Shown here piece after piece: positions 1 to 6,801 of a stretch of DNA of 12,521 bases (position 1 is its first letter; each line of letters starts with the position of its first letter). Origin of the DNA: Chloroflexia bacterium (GTDB taxonomy: Bacteria; Chloroflexota; Chloroflexia; Thermomicrobiales; CFX8); the NCBI GenBank assembly GCA_013696045.1, contig JACCZH010000455.1, forward strand, positions 1 through 12,521, in the 5' to 3' direction. Position numbers and translations under genes: made by a program. The notes beneath the pieces were generated by a model. That model worked only from the letters and a program-made list of their open reading frames with translations. It was not told the DNA's origin and did not search any database.

Positions 1-1626
1 GCCCTCGGCGGGTCGCAAAATCGCGACCCGCGCCGCCAGATATACACGCTCGCGGTCGCCGATTGTGCCGTGCCAGTCGTGCCCGACAGACATCGTGGCG
101 TTGTCGTCCTGAGCCTGAATCATCAGAGCCCGCAACCAACTGGACACCGGCGGTTGCAACACTTCATCGATGTGACAGCCCTCGGCCGCGGCGATCTCCA
201 CCCCGAAAAGCTCGGCCGCGACCGGGTTCCAGGTGGTGATCCGGCCCAAGCCATCAACAGCAATCAACGCCGAAGACATCGAGCGGATGATTGACTGCTG
301 GTGCGCCTGGATGCGCAGCAGGCTCTCGGCCTGCTCAGCCGTGGCCCTGTACAGCCGGGCGTTTTCAATGGCGGCCGCCGCCTGGCCGGCGAAAGCCACC
401 AGCAGATCGAGATCGTCGCGGGTAAACGTGCCGGTCTGGATTGATGAGTCGAGGTAGAGCGCGCCAATCGTCCTCTCACGAGCCAGCAGCGGCACACACA
501 GAATGGATCGCAGCGACAGGCCGACGACAGACTGGCTGGCATATTGGGGATCGCTGAGCGCGTCACCGATAATCTCCGGCTGCCCTCCGCTGACGACCCG
601 TTTGACAATCGAACGGCTGATGGTGCGCTGACCGGCGGCAGGCTGGATACGGCCATCGTGTGTGACGGTGAACTGGCGCGCGCCTTCAACGTCGGGCTTG
701 CCATGCTCGTCACAGAGAATCACCGCTGCATGCTCGCCGCCCAGGAGGGCCAATAGCTCTTGCATGGCCGTATCGATCGTCTCATCAAGATCAAGCGACC
801 TTCCGAGCGACCTGCCAGCGCCCTGCAGAATCGACAGCCGCTCGACCATGCCCTCCGGCTTGGGCGCGGCATCGGCCACTCGCACAACAACCGCGCTAAC
901 ATTGTCGGCGCCGCCGCGCTGATTCGCGGCCTCAACAAGCGCATCAGCAGGATCGGACAGGTTCGGAACGGACAGGATGGCGACGATCTCGGTATCGCTG
1001 AGGTGACGGGTCAGGCCGTCGGTGCACAGGAGCAACATCTGGCCGGCCTTCAGATCATGCTCAAAGAGGTCAATGCTCGGCGTCTCCTCAACTCCCAGCG
1101 CACGGGTCACGACGTTGCGCCGGGGGTGGCCGATGGCTTCTTGAGGCGTCAGGTGTCCGGCTTCAACCTCGGCGGCGACCCAGGTGTGATCATGGGTGAG
1201 CTGCTCGATACGATTGCGCTCGATCAGATATGCCCGTGATTTGCCAGCATTCGCCACATACAGCCGCTCATCGACCACCGCTGCGGCCAGAATGGTCGCG
1301 CCACACATCGCGCCATAATCAGTTCCCGGCGCGTTCAGGCTGAACAGCATACGGTTGGCGCGTTCAGCGGCCTGGCGCAACCGTAGCCCGTGGTCGGAGA
1401 CGGCAGCGCTCCAGTAGTGGTCGACCAGCGTTTTCGCGGCCAGCTGGCTGGCGTGTTGAGCGCGCTCGAGAGGCCCAAACCCATCAGCCAGCACCCAAAC
1501 CGTTCCATTGTGGGCACGCTCAAACGGAGTCGACGGCTCGCGCGACTCAATCGTGTCCTCGTTGAAAGCGCGCACCCGCCCGGCGTCACTGGCGCGGGAC
1601 GAGAGCAGCGAGAAACCAGTTGTCAT
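1..1626 (-). CDS. PP2C-type phosphatase / GAF / PAS signalling protein, partial (C-terminus beyond left edge)
   Basis: The frame is open from ATG at 1626 to base 1 (542 residues) with no stop. Residues 1-250 are a PPM/PP2C Ser/Thr phosphatase domain: FNED (21-24), LADGFG (46-51, Asp48), CGATI (108-112), LLCTDGL (199-205, Asp203) and GGADNVS (238-244, Asp241). These supply the acidic residues that hold the two catalytic metals in the family. The usual GDSR motif reads GKSR (128-131), so the Asp linked to a third metal site is Lys129. Residues about 265-425 fit a GAF domain, ending in a helix with QAAAAIENARLY. Residues about 445-542 fit a PAS domain (SALIAVDGLGRITTWN...AELFGV). What follows is unseen; a histidine kinase or another output domain is possible. 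The protein is probably cytoplasmic, as there is no signal peptide or membrane segment. It lies 35 bp downstream of the peptidase lipoprotein gene, so co-transcription is likely. No strong ribosome-binding site precedes the ATG. Confidence 0.9.
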   Translation of the reverse strand, partial: MTTGFSLLSSRASDAGRVRAFNEDTIESREPSTPFERAHNGTVWVLADGFGPLERAQHASQLAAKTLVDHYWSAAVSDHGLRLRQAAERANRMLFSLNAPGTDYGAMCGATILAAAVVDERLYVANAGKSRAYLIERNRIEQLTHDHTWVAAEVEAGHLTPQEAIGHPRRNVVTRALGVEETPSIDLFEHDLKAGQMLLLCTDGLTRHLSDTEIVAILSVPNLSDPADALVEAANQRGGADNVSAVVVRVADAAPKPEGMVERLSILQGAGRSLGRSLDLDETIDTAMQELLALLGGEHAAVILCDEHGKPDVEGARQFTVTHDGRIQPAAGQRTISRSIVKRVVSGGQPEIIGDALSDPQYASQSVVGLSLRSILCVPLLARERTIGALYLDSSIQTGTFTRDDLDLLVAFAGQAAAAIENARLYRATAEQAESLLRIQAHQQSIIRSMSSALIAVDGLGRITTWNPVAAELFGVEIAAAEGCHIDEVLQPPVSSWLRALMIQAQDDNATMSVGHDWHGTIGDRERVYLAARVAILRPAEG

Positions 1627-1661
1627 GACGATACGTTTCGTTTCCGGCCTTCGCCGGGGAA

Positions 1662-3371
1662 TCAGTTGCGATCCGCCCCCGCTGTGGATCGCAGGCTAAG
1701 TATAGGCACCCAGCCCTGTTGAATCTCAACCCCTGGGTCCGCCAGGTTATCAATCCACTCATAGCGAAACGTCTCGCGATAGAGCGGGCGCAGATCGACA
1801 TCGCTGTGCCGTTGCCAGAGCGCCAGTAGATCATAGGCCGTGGCGATCTCGAAGCGGAAACGTTCATAGAAATCGGTCATCGCGGCCCAGAAAGCATCCC
1901 AGCCCATCAGGCTCATGACGTCGTAGTAGAAGCGCGCACCCTGCTCGTAGATCGAGAAGTAGCCCTGGTTGCGGCCGGCGCCCTCGATTTCATCCTGATG
2001 GGCGTCCAGCGGAAACAGATATCCCTCTGCCGGAACCGGTGGAACCTCGGCAAAGTCAGTCGGCAGCCCGCGCTCAAAAAACTCGGCCCCACCCTCATCA
2101 ACCCAGCCGTCAATCTGGGTGCGAGTGCCGATAATGGCGTACAGCCACTGGTGGGCGACCTCGTGGTAGATCAGGCGGTCGAGCGACGGGTAGTTCGGTG
2201 CAATGTAGATCAGCATCGCGAACTCAATCCCGGCTGGCTGGGCCGGACCGGCGTCCACTATACGCAAGGTCGAGTAAGGATAGGGACCCAGCAGCGCGGA
2301 CAGCCGGTCAACGGCGTCCGCCGTCCAGAACAGCACGTTCTGCCTGCGCTGCTCGGCGGCCTCCGCTGAGAGACCACCGTCAGCCGCCGAGCGCCAGTAG
2401 TACTCAACCGCGACACCGGTTGCCGAGATCGTACTCACTACCTGGTAGCTGCGCGAGAGCACCAGCGCAAAATCACGGGTGTCTGTCGAACTATAGCTAT
2501 AGCGCACCCGTCCATCAGGCTGCGGTTCCTCGCTTGCCAGATCGCCGGTGTGGGCGATCGGCATGCCCGGCTCGGTGGTGACCGAAACATCAAAGCCAGA
2601 GACTCGAGTATAGGATGGATCGAGCAAATCGCCGAAGCTATGGTCGTCGGAAATGGCCGGATACCAGTAGCCTAGCCGCAGCACGTCGGCATCCAGCATC
2701 GAATAACCCCAGCCGGTTGGGTCGATCCCGACATTCAGATGGAACTCGATAGCCAGCTCGGCCGGAGCCTGAATCCCCTGCGGCAGATCAACCACCAGCG
2801 TGAAACCATCGTTCAGCGTGCCCGGCGTTATCTCCTGACCGTTCAACGCCATCCTGTCAAGTGTGAAAAAGCCGTAGCCAGCCGGCACAACCTGGAGCAT
2901 GAGCTGCTCGGGCGGCGGCTCGCGGAACTCGCGAATGGTGATGGTCTGACTTGCCTGGACGAAGCCGGTATCGACGTTAATCTCAGTGATATCCAGTTGA
3001 TAATGGGTGTCAATATCCGGCAGCGTCACCTGTTGGTCAACAGGCCGTGGATCGGGCACGTAGGCTGGCGGCGGGCTTTGTCCCAGCGGAGTCGGCTCCG
3101 CCTCCGGAGTCGCGGTTGCCGTTGCAGTTGGCGGAGCCTGGGATGGAACCATCGTGCCTGTTGCAGCAGGGGACGGCGTAGCTGGCGAGGTTGCGGTTGC
3201 CGTTACGGATGGTTCAACTGTTGCGGTAGCGGTGCTCGTTGGGGTCGCGCTGAGAGCGGCGACAGTTGGGGTCTCGGTTTCAGCGATCCGCGTCTCGTCG
3301 GGTCCGCTACAAGCCAGCAACAGCGGCAGCATCGGCAGCCAGACGAGCAAAAGCCGGAGGGAGCGTGTCAC
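1662..3371 (-). CDS. Lipoprotein with M1-family (gluzincin) zinc metallopeptidase domain
   Basis: 569 residues from a GTG start; an in-frame TAG lies 18 bases upstream (six codons between), so the start cannot move far. Residues 1-20 form a signal peptide ending in a lipobox (LLAC, Cys21), so the mature protein should be lipid-anchored outside the cytoplasmic membrane. Residues about 30-110 are a Thr/Pro/Ala-rich low-complexity linker. Residues about 120-310 are a beta-rich N-terminal region. The catalytic region has HEVAH (403-407) followed after exactly 18 residues by Glu426 in WVDEGGAEFFE, the HEXXH-X18-E zinc signature of M1 peptidases. Tyr475 in IYEQGARFYY sits where M1 enzymes have the catalytic Tyr. 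The family's GxMEN exopeptidase motif is not clear (AGIEFAML, 380-387), so aminopeptidase activity is uncertain. The protein is shorter than classical M1 enzymes of 800 or more residues. It is the likely first gene of a transcript with the PP2C-GAF-PAS gene. Its substrate cannot be read from sequence. Confidence 0.88.
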   Translation of the reverse strand: MTRSLRLLLVWLPMLPLLLACSGPDETRIAETETPTVAALSATPTSTATATVEPSVTATATSPATPSPAATGTMVPSQAPPTATATATPEAEPTPLGQSPPPAYVPDPRPVDQQVTLPDIDTHYQLDITEINVDTGFVQASQTITIREFREPPPEQLMLQVVPAGYGFFTLDRMALNGQEITPGTLNDGFTLVVDLPQGIQAPAELAIEFHLNVGIDPTGWGYSMLDADVLRLGYWYPAISDDHSFGDLLDPSYTRVSGFDVSVTTEPGMPIAHTGDLASEEPQPDGRVRYSYSSTDTRDFALVLSRSYQVVSTISATGVAVEYYWRSAADGGLSAEAAEQRRQNVLFWTADAVDRLSALLGPYPYSTLRIVDAGPAQPAGIEFAMLIYIAPNYPSLDRLIYHEVAHQWLYAIIGTRTQIDGWVDEGGAEFFERGLPTDFAEVPPVPAEGYLFPLDAHQDEIEGAGRNQGYFSIYEQGARFYYDVMSLMGWDAFWAAMTDFYERFRFEIATAYDLLALWQRHSDVDLRPLYRETFRYEWIDNLADPGVEIQQGWVPILSLRSTAGADRN

Positions 3372-3409
3372 AGTTAGCGCCCAACACTTCTAGTGAGCCG
3401 GAAACACAG

Positions 3410-3430
3410 ACACCCGCGCCTGGCGGGTGT
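3410..3430 (-). terminator. Perfect hairpin between tRNA-Cys and the lipoprotein gene
   Basis: ACACCCGC and GCGGGTGT form a perfect 8-bp stem around a 5-nt loop (GCCTG). In the minus direction it lies just 3' of tRNA-Cys and is followed by a weak T-rich stretch (TCTGTGTTT). It could end the tRNA transcript or attenuate read-through into the lipoprotein gene 39 bases further on. The lack of a clean U tract keeps this tentative. Confidence 0.5.
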
Positions 3431-3449
3431 GACATCAGCGGCGGAGCGT

Positions 3450-3523
3450 TGGAGGTGCTGGGCGGATTCGAACCGCCGATCAGAGTGTTGCAGACTCCTG
3501 CCTTACCACTTGGCTACAGCACC
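3450..3523 (-). tRNA. tRNA-Cys (anticodon GCA)
   Basis: On the minus strand the full cloverleaf can be drawn. The acceptor stem is GGTGCTG/CAGCACC (7 bp). The D stem is GCC/GGC with loop AAGTGGTAA. The anticodon stem is GGAGT/ACTCT (one G-U pair) with loop CTGCAAC, giving anticodon GCA for cysteine. The T arm is GGCGG-TTCGAAT-CCGCC. The discriminator base is T, the identity base expected of tRNA-Cys. The 3' CCA is encoded at 3450-3452. The mature body without CCA is 71 nt. Confidence 0.96.
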
Positions 3524-3553
3524 ACAGCTTCCACAGGATTCGTGGACGAAATG

Positions 3554-3583
3554 AGGATAGCACAGCCGGGATGGTGGTCACAA
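3554..3583 (-). promoter_or_regulatory. Candidate promoter for tRNA-Cys
   Basis: On the minus strand TTGTGA (3578-3583) and TATCCT (3554-3559) are separated by 18 bp and lie about 30 bases before the tRNA 5' end. The match to a sigma-70-like promoter is fair, and the position is right for a tRNA with a short leader. No experimental support. Confidence 0.4.
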
Positions 3584-3669
3584 TTTCTTTGACAAAGAGG
3601 CATATTCAGCGGGAGTATCCAATTCGATTCCCGTCCACGAAGCGAAAGAACGTAACCAGCGATTTACAC

Positions 3670-3728
3670 TTGACAGGTTAGCATTCTTGTGTCAATCTGT
3701 AACCGTTAAAGACATGTATACAAGTTAC
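3670..3728 (+). promoter_or_regulatory. Palindrome-rich upstream region of the DinB-like gene; candidate promoter/operator
   Basis: A perfect -35 hexamer TTGACA (3670-3675) is followed at N14 by its inverted copy TGTCAA (3690-3695). With a 17-bp spacer the -10 would be CAATCT, a poor match that overlaps the inverted copy. Just downstream lie the palindrome TGTATACA (3715-3722) and flanking GTAAC (3699-3703) / GTTAC (3724-3728) arms. Together these look like regulator binding sites over a promoter for the gene at 3745. This is pattern recognition only. The rest of 3524-3744 shows no gene. Confidence 0.35.
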
Positions 3729-3744
3729 GATTGGAGCGCCCTCA

Positions 3745-4266
3745 ATGACCGCCGAGATGATCAAGGAAACGTTCGGCTTAACTCTGCGCGCAGACCACCA
3801 GGAGTGGGAGTCAATCCTGAGCCAGATTCCCGAGGAGCGCATGATCGAGTCTGGCGCGGCCGGCGACTGGTCGGTGAAGGACCTGATCGCTCACATCACC
3901 ATCTACGAGCGCTGGACAATCGAGTGGCTGAAGCCGGCTCTACAGGAACAGCCGCCAGCCTGGAATTATCCCGAGGGCGAAGACACAGCGACCTTGGACG
4001 AGCGCAACGCCCGCTTCTACGAGCAGAACCGCGACCGTGCTCTTGACGACATTCGCACCGAAGCTGATGAGGTTCATGCCAGGCTCGTCGACGTGGTTGA
4101 GCAACTACCAGATGACGCCGTTTCCAAGGACATCCGCGACTTCGCCCCGCAAGTCGGCGCGTACTACCGTGAAGGCACGACCGTCTGGCAAGCCATCGAC
4201 GGCAACGCCGCCGAGCATTATCGCGAGCATACCGCTGATGTGCAGGGGTGGCTCAATCGTTCTTGA
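3745..4266 (+). CDS. DinB / DfsB-like four-helix-bundle protein
   Basis: 173 residues. The ATG is preceded by GGAG with 8 bases between them, so this start is preferred over the longer frame upstream. The pattern DWSVKDLIAHI (41-51) near the N-terminus and NAAEHYREHTADVQGWL (154-170) at the C-terminus is typical of the DinB/YfiT and ClbS/DfsB superfamily of helical bundle proteins. His50, His158 and His162 are candidates for the three-His metal site seen in this superfamily. The protein is acidic and soluble, with no signal peptide. Known relatives include thiol transferases, maleylpyruvate isomerase-like proteins and the colibactin self-resistance protein ClbS, so the superfamily call does not fix a reaction. 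It stands alone: the neighbours are tRNA-Cys upstream and convergent lgt downstream. It may be regulated through the palindromes in its upstream region. Confidence 0.75.
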   Translation: MTAEMIKETFGLTLRADHQEWESILSQIPEERMIESGAAGDWSVKDLIAHITIYERWTIEWLKPALQEQPPAWNYPEGEDTATLDERNARFYEQNRDRALDDIRTEADEVHARLVDVVEQLPDDAVSKDIRDFAPQVGAYYREGTTVWQAIDGNAAEHYREHTADVQGWLNRS

Positions 4267-4292
4267 TCTTGGGATGAATATTCGCTGGGTTC

Positions 4293-4342
4293 GTAGGGGC
4301 GAGGCGCTGCCTCGCCCGGGCGACTCAACGAGTCACCCCTAC
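4293..4342. repeat. Nested palindromic element overlapping the 3' end of lgt
   Basis: GTAGGGG (4293-4299) and CCCCTAC (4336-4342) are inverted ends. Between them lie a perfect hairpin GGGCGAGGC-gct-GCCTCGCCC (4297-4317) and a smaller one, GACTC-aac-GAGTC. The element fills the gap between two convergent genes and contains the last codons and stop of lgt (stop at 4325). It could act as a bidirectional terminator-like structure, though no T tract follows on either strand. Similar GTAGGGGCGAGGC-type palindromes are, as I recall, common in Chloroflexota genomes; I could not search for copies. Confidence 0.65.
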
Positions 4343-5152
4343 CGGCGGCGGGGCGTTTTCCTGATGACGTTGCCGCCGCCAGTACAGGTACGCCAGTCCC
4401 AGCGCCCCGGCCATCATGCCGAGGATCGAGAACACCTGGGCGTTCTGCAAGCCCCAGAACCACACTACTTCCTCGCGCAACGAATGCACAAAGACCCGTC
4501 CAAAACCGTAGACCAGCAGATAGATCGCGAAGAGCCCACCGTGCGGCAAGTCTTTCTTGCGTAGCCACATGATGAGCGCAAAGACGGCCAGGTTCAACGC
4601 CATGTCATAAACAGGGTATGGGTGAGTCGGCACGCCGAGCAGCCGGTTGGGGATGAAGGATTCAGGGTTGGTGTAGGTAAAGGTGAACCAGGCGTCTGGA
4701 GCGGGCGCTCCCCAGGCATCTCCATTCACGATATTGCCGAAACGGCCGAGTGCCTGACCGAGCACCAGACCCGGAGCTATTGCGTCTATCATGGGCAGCA
4801 GCGGCATCTTATAGATTCTGGTGCTAATCACAACACCTAGAAAGCCACCGATCACCGCCCCCCAGATTGCCAGACCCCCTCGATAGATCTGTAACATGCG
4901 GGCAGGGTCACTCAAATAACCGTCGAGGTCGTCAAAGATGTGGAATACCCGTGCCCCGATAATGCCCAGGACGATCGCCCAGGTTGCAATGCCACCGTAG
5001 TTACTGGTGTCCATTCCCTTGCGGTGCATTTCGCGATCAGTTAGCCAGACAGCGACAAAGATCGCCACCGTAATCGCCAGGCTATACCAGCGCAGAATGG
5101 CGACCCCGCCAAGCTCCAGCAGGATCGGATCGAGTCCGATGTTGATGTTCAT
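4325..5152 (-). CDS. lgt: Prolipoprotein diacylglyceryl transferase
   Basis: Lgt is a polytopic membrane enzyme. It transfers diacylglycerol from phosphatidylglycerol to the lipobox cysteine of prolipoproteins, the first step of lipoprotein maturation. I chose ATG 5152 (275 residues, MNINIGLDPILLELGG...), preceded by AAGGA with 10 bases between. The open frame extends to 5239, but those 29 extra residues have no hydrophobic or family-like character. Family signatures: RWYSLAI near residue 21, GARVFHI followed by a GGLAIWGAVIGG stretch, LGRFGNIVNGDAWG (residues about 135-148, with Arg137 and Asn140 of the Lgt signature), HPYPVYD, and YGFGRVFVHSLREE with Arg219. Several hydrophobic segments span the length, and the size is close to the usual 260-300 residues. 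The C-terminus (PPPVGVTR) is encoded by a palindromic repeat. lgt is divergent from fabF. The peptidase lipoprotein in this window is a likely substrate. Confidence 0.96.
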   Translation of the reverse strand: MNINIGLDPILLELGGVAILRWYSLAITVAIFVAVWLTDREMHRKGMDTSNYGGIATWAIVLGIIGARVFHIFDDLDGYLSDPARMLQIYRGGLAIWGAVIGGFLGVVISTRIYKMPLLPMIDAIAPGLVLGQALGRFGNIVNGDAWGAPAPDAWFTFTYTNPESFIPNRLLGVPTHPYPVYDMALNLAVFALIMWLRKKDLPHGGLFAIYLLVYGFGRVFVHSLREEVVWFWGLQNAQVFSILGMMAGALGLAYLYWRRQRHQENAPPPVGVTR

Positions 5153-5205
5153 ACCCAGGCAGTCCTTCGTTCCAGTATTGTCAGCCCGGCAACTATGCCA
5201 CAAGA

Positions 5206-5239
5206 CCGGGCGCCCTCTGGCCCGGCAGTCTGGTACCAT
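5206..5239 (+). promoter_or_regulatory. Divergent lgt/fabF intergenic region: hairpin and candidate extended -10 for fabF
   Basis: The 135 bp between the two starts hold an inverted repeat CCGGGC (5206-5211) / GCCCGG (5220-5225) with an 8-nt loop. Just after it is TGGTACCAT (5231-5239), which fits an extended -10 (TGn plus TACCAT) about 50 bases before the fabF start. No convincing -35 is seen. Weak evidence. Confidence 0.28.
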
Positions 5240-5287
5240 CGCTTCATTCTAAGGGTTCCCAGCGCGTATGGAGAAGTGGAAACAAGC

Positions 5288-6580
5288 GTGGCTCAAGCCG
5301 CATCATCAAACGGTCATCACGATCGTCGCCGGGTTGTCATCACCGGCATCGGGGCGCTGACACCGCTGGCTGACAGTATGCCCGCCACCTGGCGGCAACT
5401 CCTGGCCGGCGAGTCCGGCATCAGCCGCATAGAGAATTGGGACACTGGGGATTTTCCGGTAAAAATTGCTGGCGAGATCAAAGGCACGCCTGACCTACCG
5501 GGCATCGACGCCAAAACCGTTCGCAACCTGGCCCGCTACGCGCACTTTGGACTGGCGGCTGCCGGGCAGGCTGTAACCGACGCCGGTCTAGAGGCAGGCA
5601 GCTTCGACGGAGAGCGAGCCGGGGTCATAGTCGGAACGGCAGCCGGAGGCATGGCCGAGATTAACGACATGAGCCGTACGCTGGATGAGCGCGGCTACCG
5701 CAAGGTCTCACCTCACTTCATGACTACGTTCCCGCACAACATGGCTTCGTATTACATTGCCCAGACATTTCAGATGCGCGGTCCAAACTCAACCGTCACC
5801 ACCGCCTGCGCGACCGGGGGACAAGCCATCGCCGACGCAACGGCAACCATCAGGCGGGGTGACGCGGACCTGATGCTGGCCGGCGGGGCCGAGCACGGCG
5901 TCTTCCCGTTGTTCGTGGCCTCATTTATGGTTTTGAAAGCCGCGAGCACCAGAAACGACGCTCCCAAAAAGGCCAGCCGCCCGTTCGACACCGGCCGCGA
6001 CGGTTTCGTCATCGGCGAAGGCGCGGCCATTCTGGTGCTGGAAGAGTTCGAACACGCCCACGCTCGCGGCGCGAGGATCTACGCCGAGGTGCTGGGTGCG
6101 GGCTCGTCATCCGACGCCTACCACGCGATCGCGCCCGAACCTGAAGGCCGTGGCGCTGCGTTGGCGATGACCTCCGCCCTGAAGGATGCCGGTATCGGAC
6201 CAGACGACGTTGATTACATTAACGCCCACGCCACCAGTACCCCGCTGGGTGACATTGCCGAAACCAAGGCGATCAAACTCGCGCTTGGTGAAGAACATGC
6301 GCGCAGGATCGCCATCAGCGCCTCGAAGTCGATGACCGGCCACATGATGGGCGCGGCCGGAGCGATCGAGGCCGCCGTTACCGCGCTCAGCGTCCACGAA
6401 GGCCGTATACATCCCACGATTAACCTGGAATCACCCGACTCGGTGTGCGACCTGGACTATGTCCCCAACGAAGCCCGTCCGCTCGCTATCCGGGCAGCGC
6501 TCAGCAACTCGTTCGGCCTCGGTGGGCAGAACGCCTGCGTTGTTATTGGCAAATACAGTGGCGAGAACGGCAGAGCCTGA
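5288..6580 (+). CDS. fabF: Beta-ketoacyl-ACP synthase II (KAS II)
   Basis: The enzyme condenses malonyl-ACP with acyl-ACP in fatty-acid elongation (type II FAS, cytoplasm). I chose GTG 5288 (430 residues, VAQAASSNGHHDRRRVVITGIG...); GGAGAA lies 12 bases upstream. An in-frame GTG at 5276 sits directly on that GGAG, and the ATG at 5195 would add 31 residues without family likeness. The thiolase-fold catalytic triad is complete: Cys174 in TACATGG, His314 in NAHATSTPLGD, and His352 in SKSMTGHMMGAAGA, with Lys347 in the same motif. The GAEHGVFPLF stretch and the C-terminal SNSFGLGGQNACVV loop are typical of FabF. Length is slightly above the usual 410-415 because of the N-terminal tail. No other fab genes or acyl carrier protein are in view, so it is outside the usual fab cluster here and could be a second KAS copy. 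Confidence 0.95.
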   Translation: MAQAASSNGHHDRRRVVITGIGALTPLADSMPATWRQLLAGESGISRIENWDTGDFPVKIAGEIKGTPDLPGIDAKTVRNLARYAHFGLAAAGQAVTDAGLEAGSFDGERAGVIVGTAAGGMAEINDMSRTLDERGYRKVSPHFMTTFPHNMASYYIAQTFQMRGPNSTVTTACATGGQAIADATATIRRGDADLMLAGGAEHGVFPLFVASFMVLKAASTRNDAPKKASRPFDTGRDGFVIGEGAAILVLEEFEHAHARGARIYAEVLGAGSSSDAYHAIAPEPEGRGAALAMTSALKDAGIGPDDVDYINAHATSTPLGDIAETKAIKLALGEEHARRIAISASKSMTGHMMGAAGAIEAAVTALSVHEGRIHPTINLESPDSVCDLDYVPNEARPLAIRAALSNSFGLGGQNACVVIGKYSGENGRA

Positions 6581-6591
6581 GCGTCTGCCGG

Positions 6592-6597
6592 TATAAT
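6592..6597 (+). promoter_or_regulatory. Perfect TATAAT box downstream of fabF
   Basis: A consensus -10 hexamer lies 12 bases after the fabF stop. The correctly spaced -35 position (GGCAGA, 6569-6574) is poor. It could drive a transcript of about 200 nt leader length into the DUF1989 gene, reading through the palindromic element, or be chance. Confidence 0.3.
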
Positions 6598-6635
6598 CCG
6601 CGCGCATAGGTATCGTCGACAGCGCTTTAGAGCGT

Positions 6636-6735
6636 CTGTCATCTCGACCGCGGGGTACCCTTTAAGTCGCAGCGATCTCCAGGCAACCCAAGCACCGGTG
6701 GGACCAAGATCGCTCCATTTCAGTCGAGATGACAG
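6636..6735. repeat. Palindromic element A (CTGTCATCTCGAC ends)
   Basis: CTGTCATCTCGAC (6636-6648) and GTCGAGATGACAG (6723-6735) are perfect 13-bp inverted ends. Nested inside is a second perfect pair, AGCGATCT (6671-6678) and AGATCGCT (6707-6714). A partial third copy of the end, GGTCGAGATAACA, follows at 6742-6754. The element has no coding content and fills most of the fabF to DUF1989 gap. Its edges match those of the elements at 7460, 10239 and 11136, so it looks like one member of a dispersed family. Confidence 0.75.
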
Positions 6736-6748
6736 CTTAGAGGTCGAG

Positions 6749-6777
6749 ATAACAACCATTCTGGAAATCGCTCTAAT
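6749..6777 (+). promoter_or_regulatory. Candidate promoter for the DUF1989 gene
   Basis: ATAACA (6749-6754) and TCTAAT (6772-6777) are separated by 17 bp and lie 24 bases upstream of the ATG. The matches to TTGACA/TATAAT are 4/6 and 5/6. The -35 lies inside the third, degenerate copy of the palindrome arm, so the repeat may have supplied part of the promoter. Confidence 0.38.
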
Positions 6778-6801
6778 CACTGGGAAGATCGAGAACCGTA
6801 C

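Noticed and set aside
2739..3377. 212-residue plus-strand frame
   Set aside because: It lies antisense to the peptidase lipoprotein. Its C-terminal half is Arg/Cys/Gly-rich, a shadow of the repetitive Thr/Pro linker codons.
5153..5239. Longer N-terminus of Lgt (start at 5239)
   Set aside because: The extra 29 residues are polar and unlike the family. ATG 5152 has an AAGGA site, and the protein then begins close to the first membrane helix.
5195..5287. Longer N-terminus of FabF (ATG 5195)
   Set aside because: It adds 31 residues not seen in KAS II enzymes and has no ribosome-binding site. It would overlap the predicted promoter.
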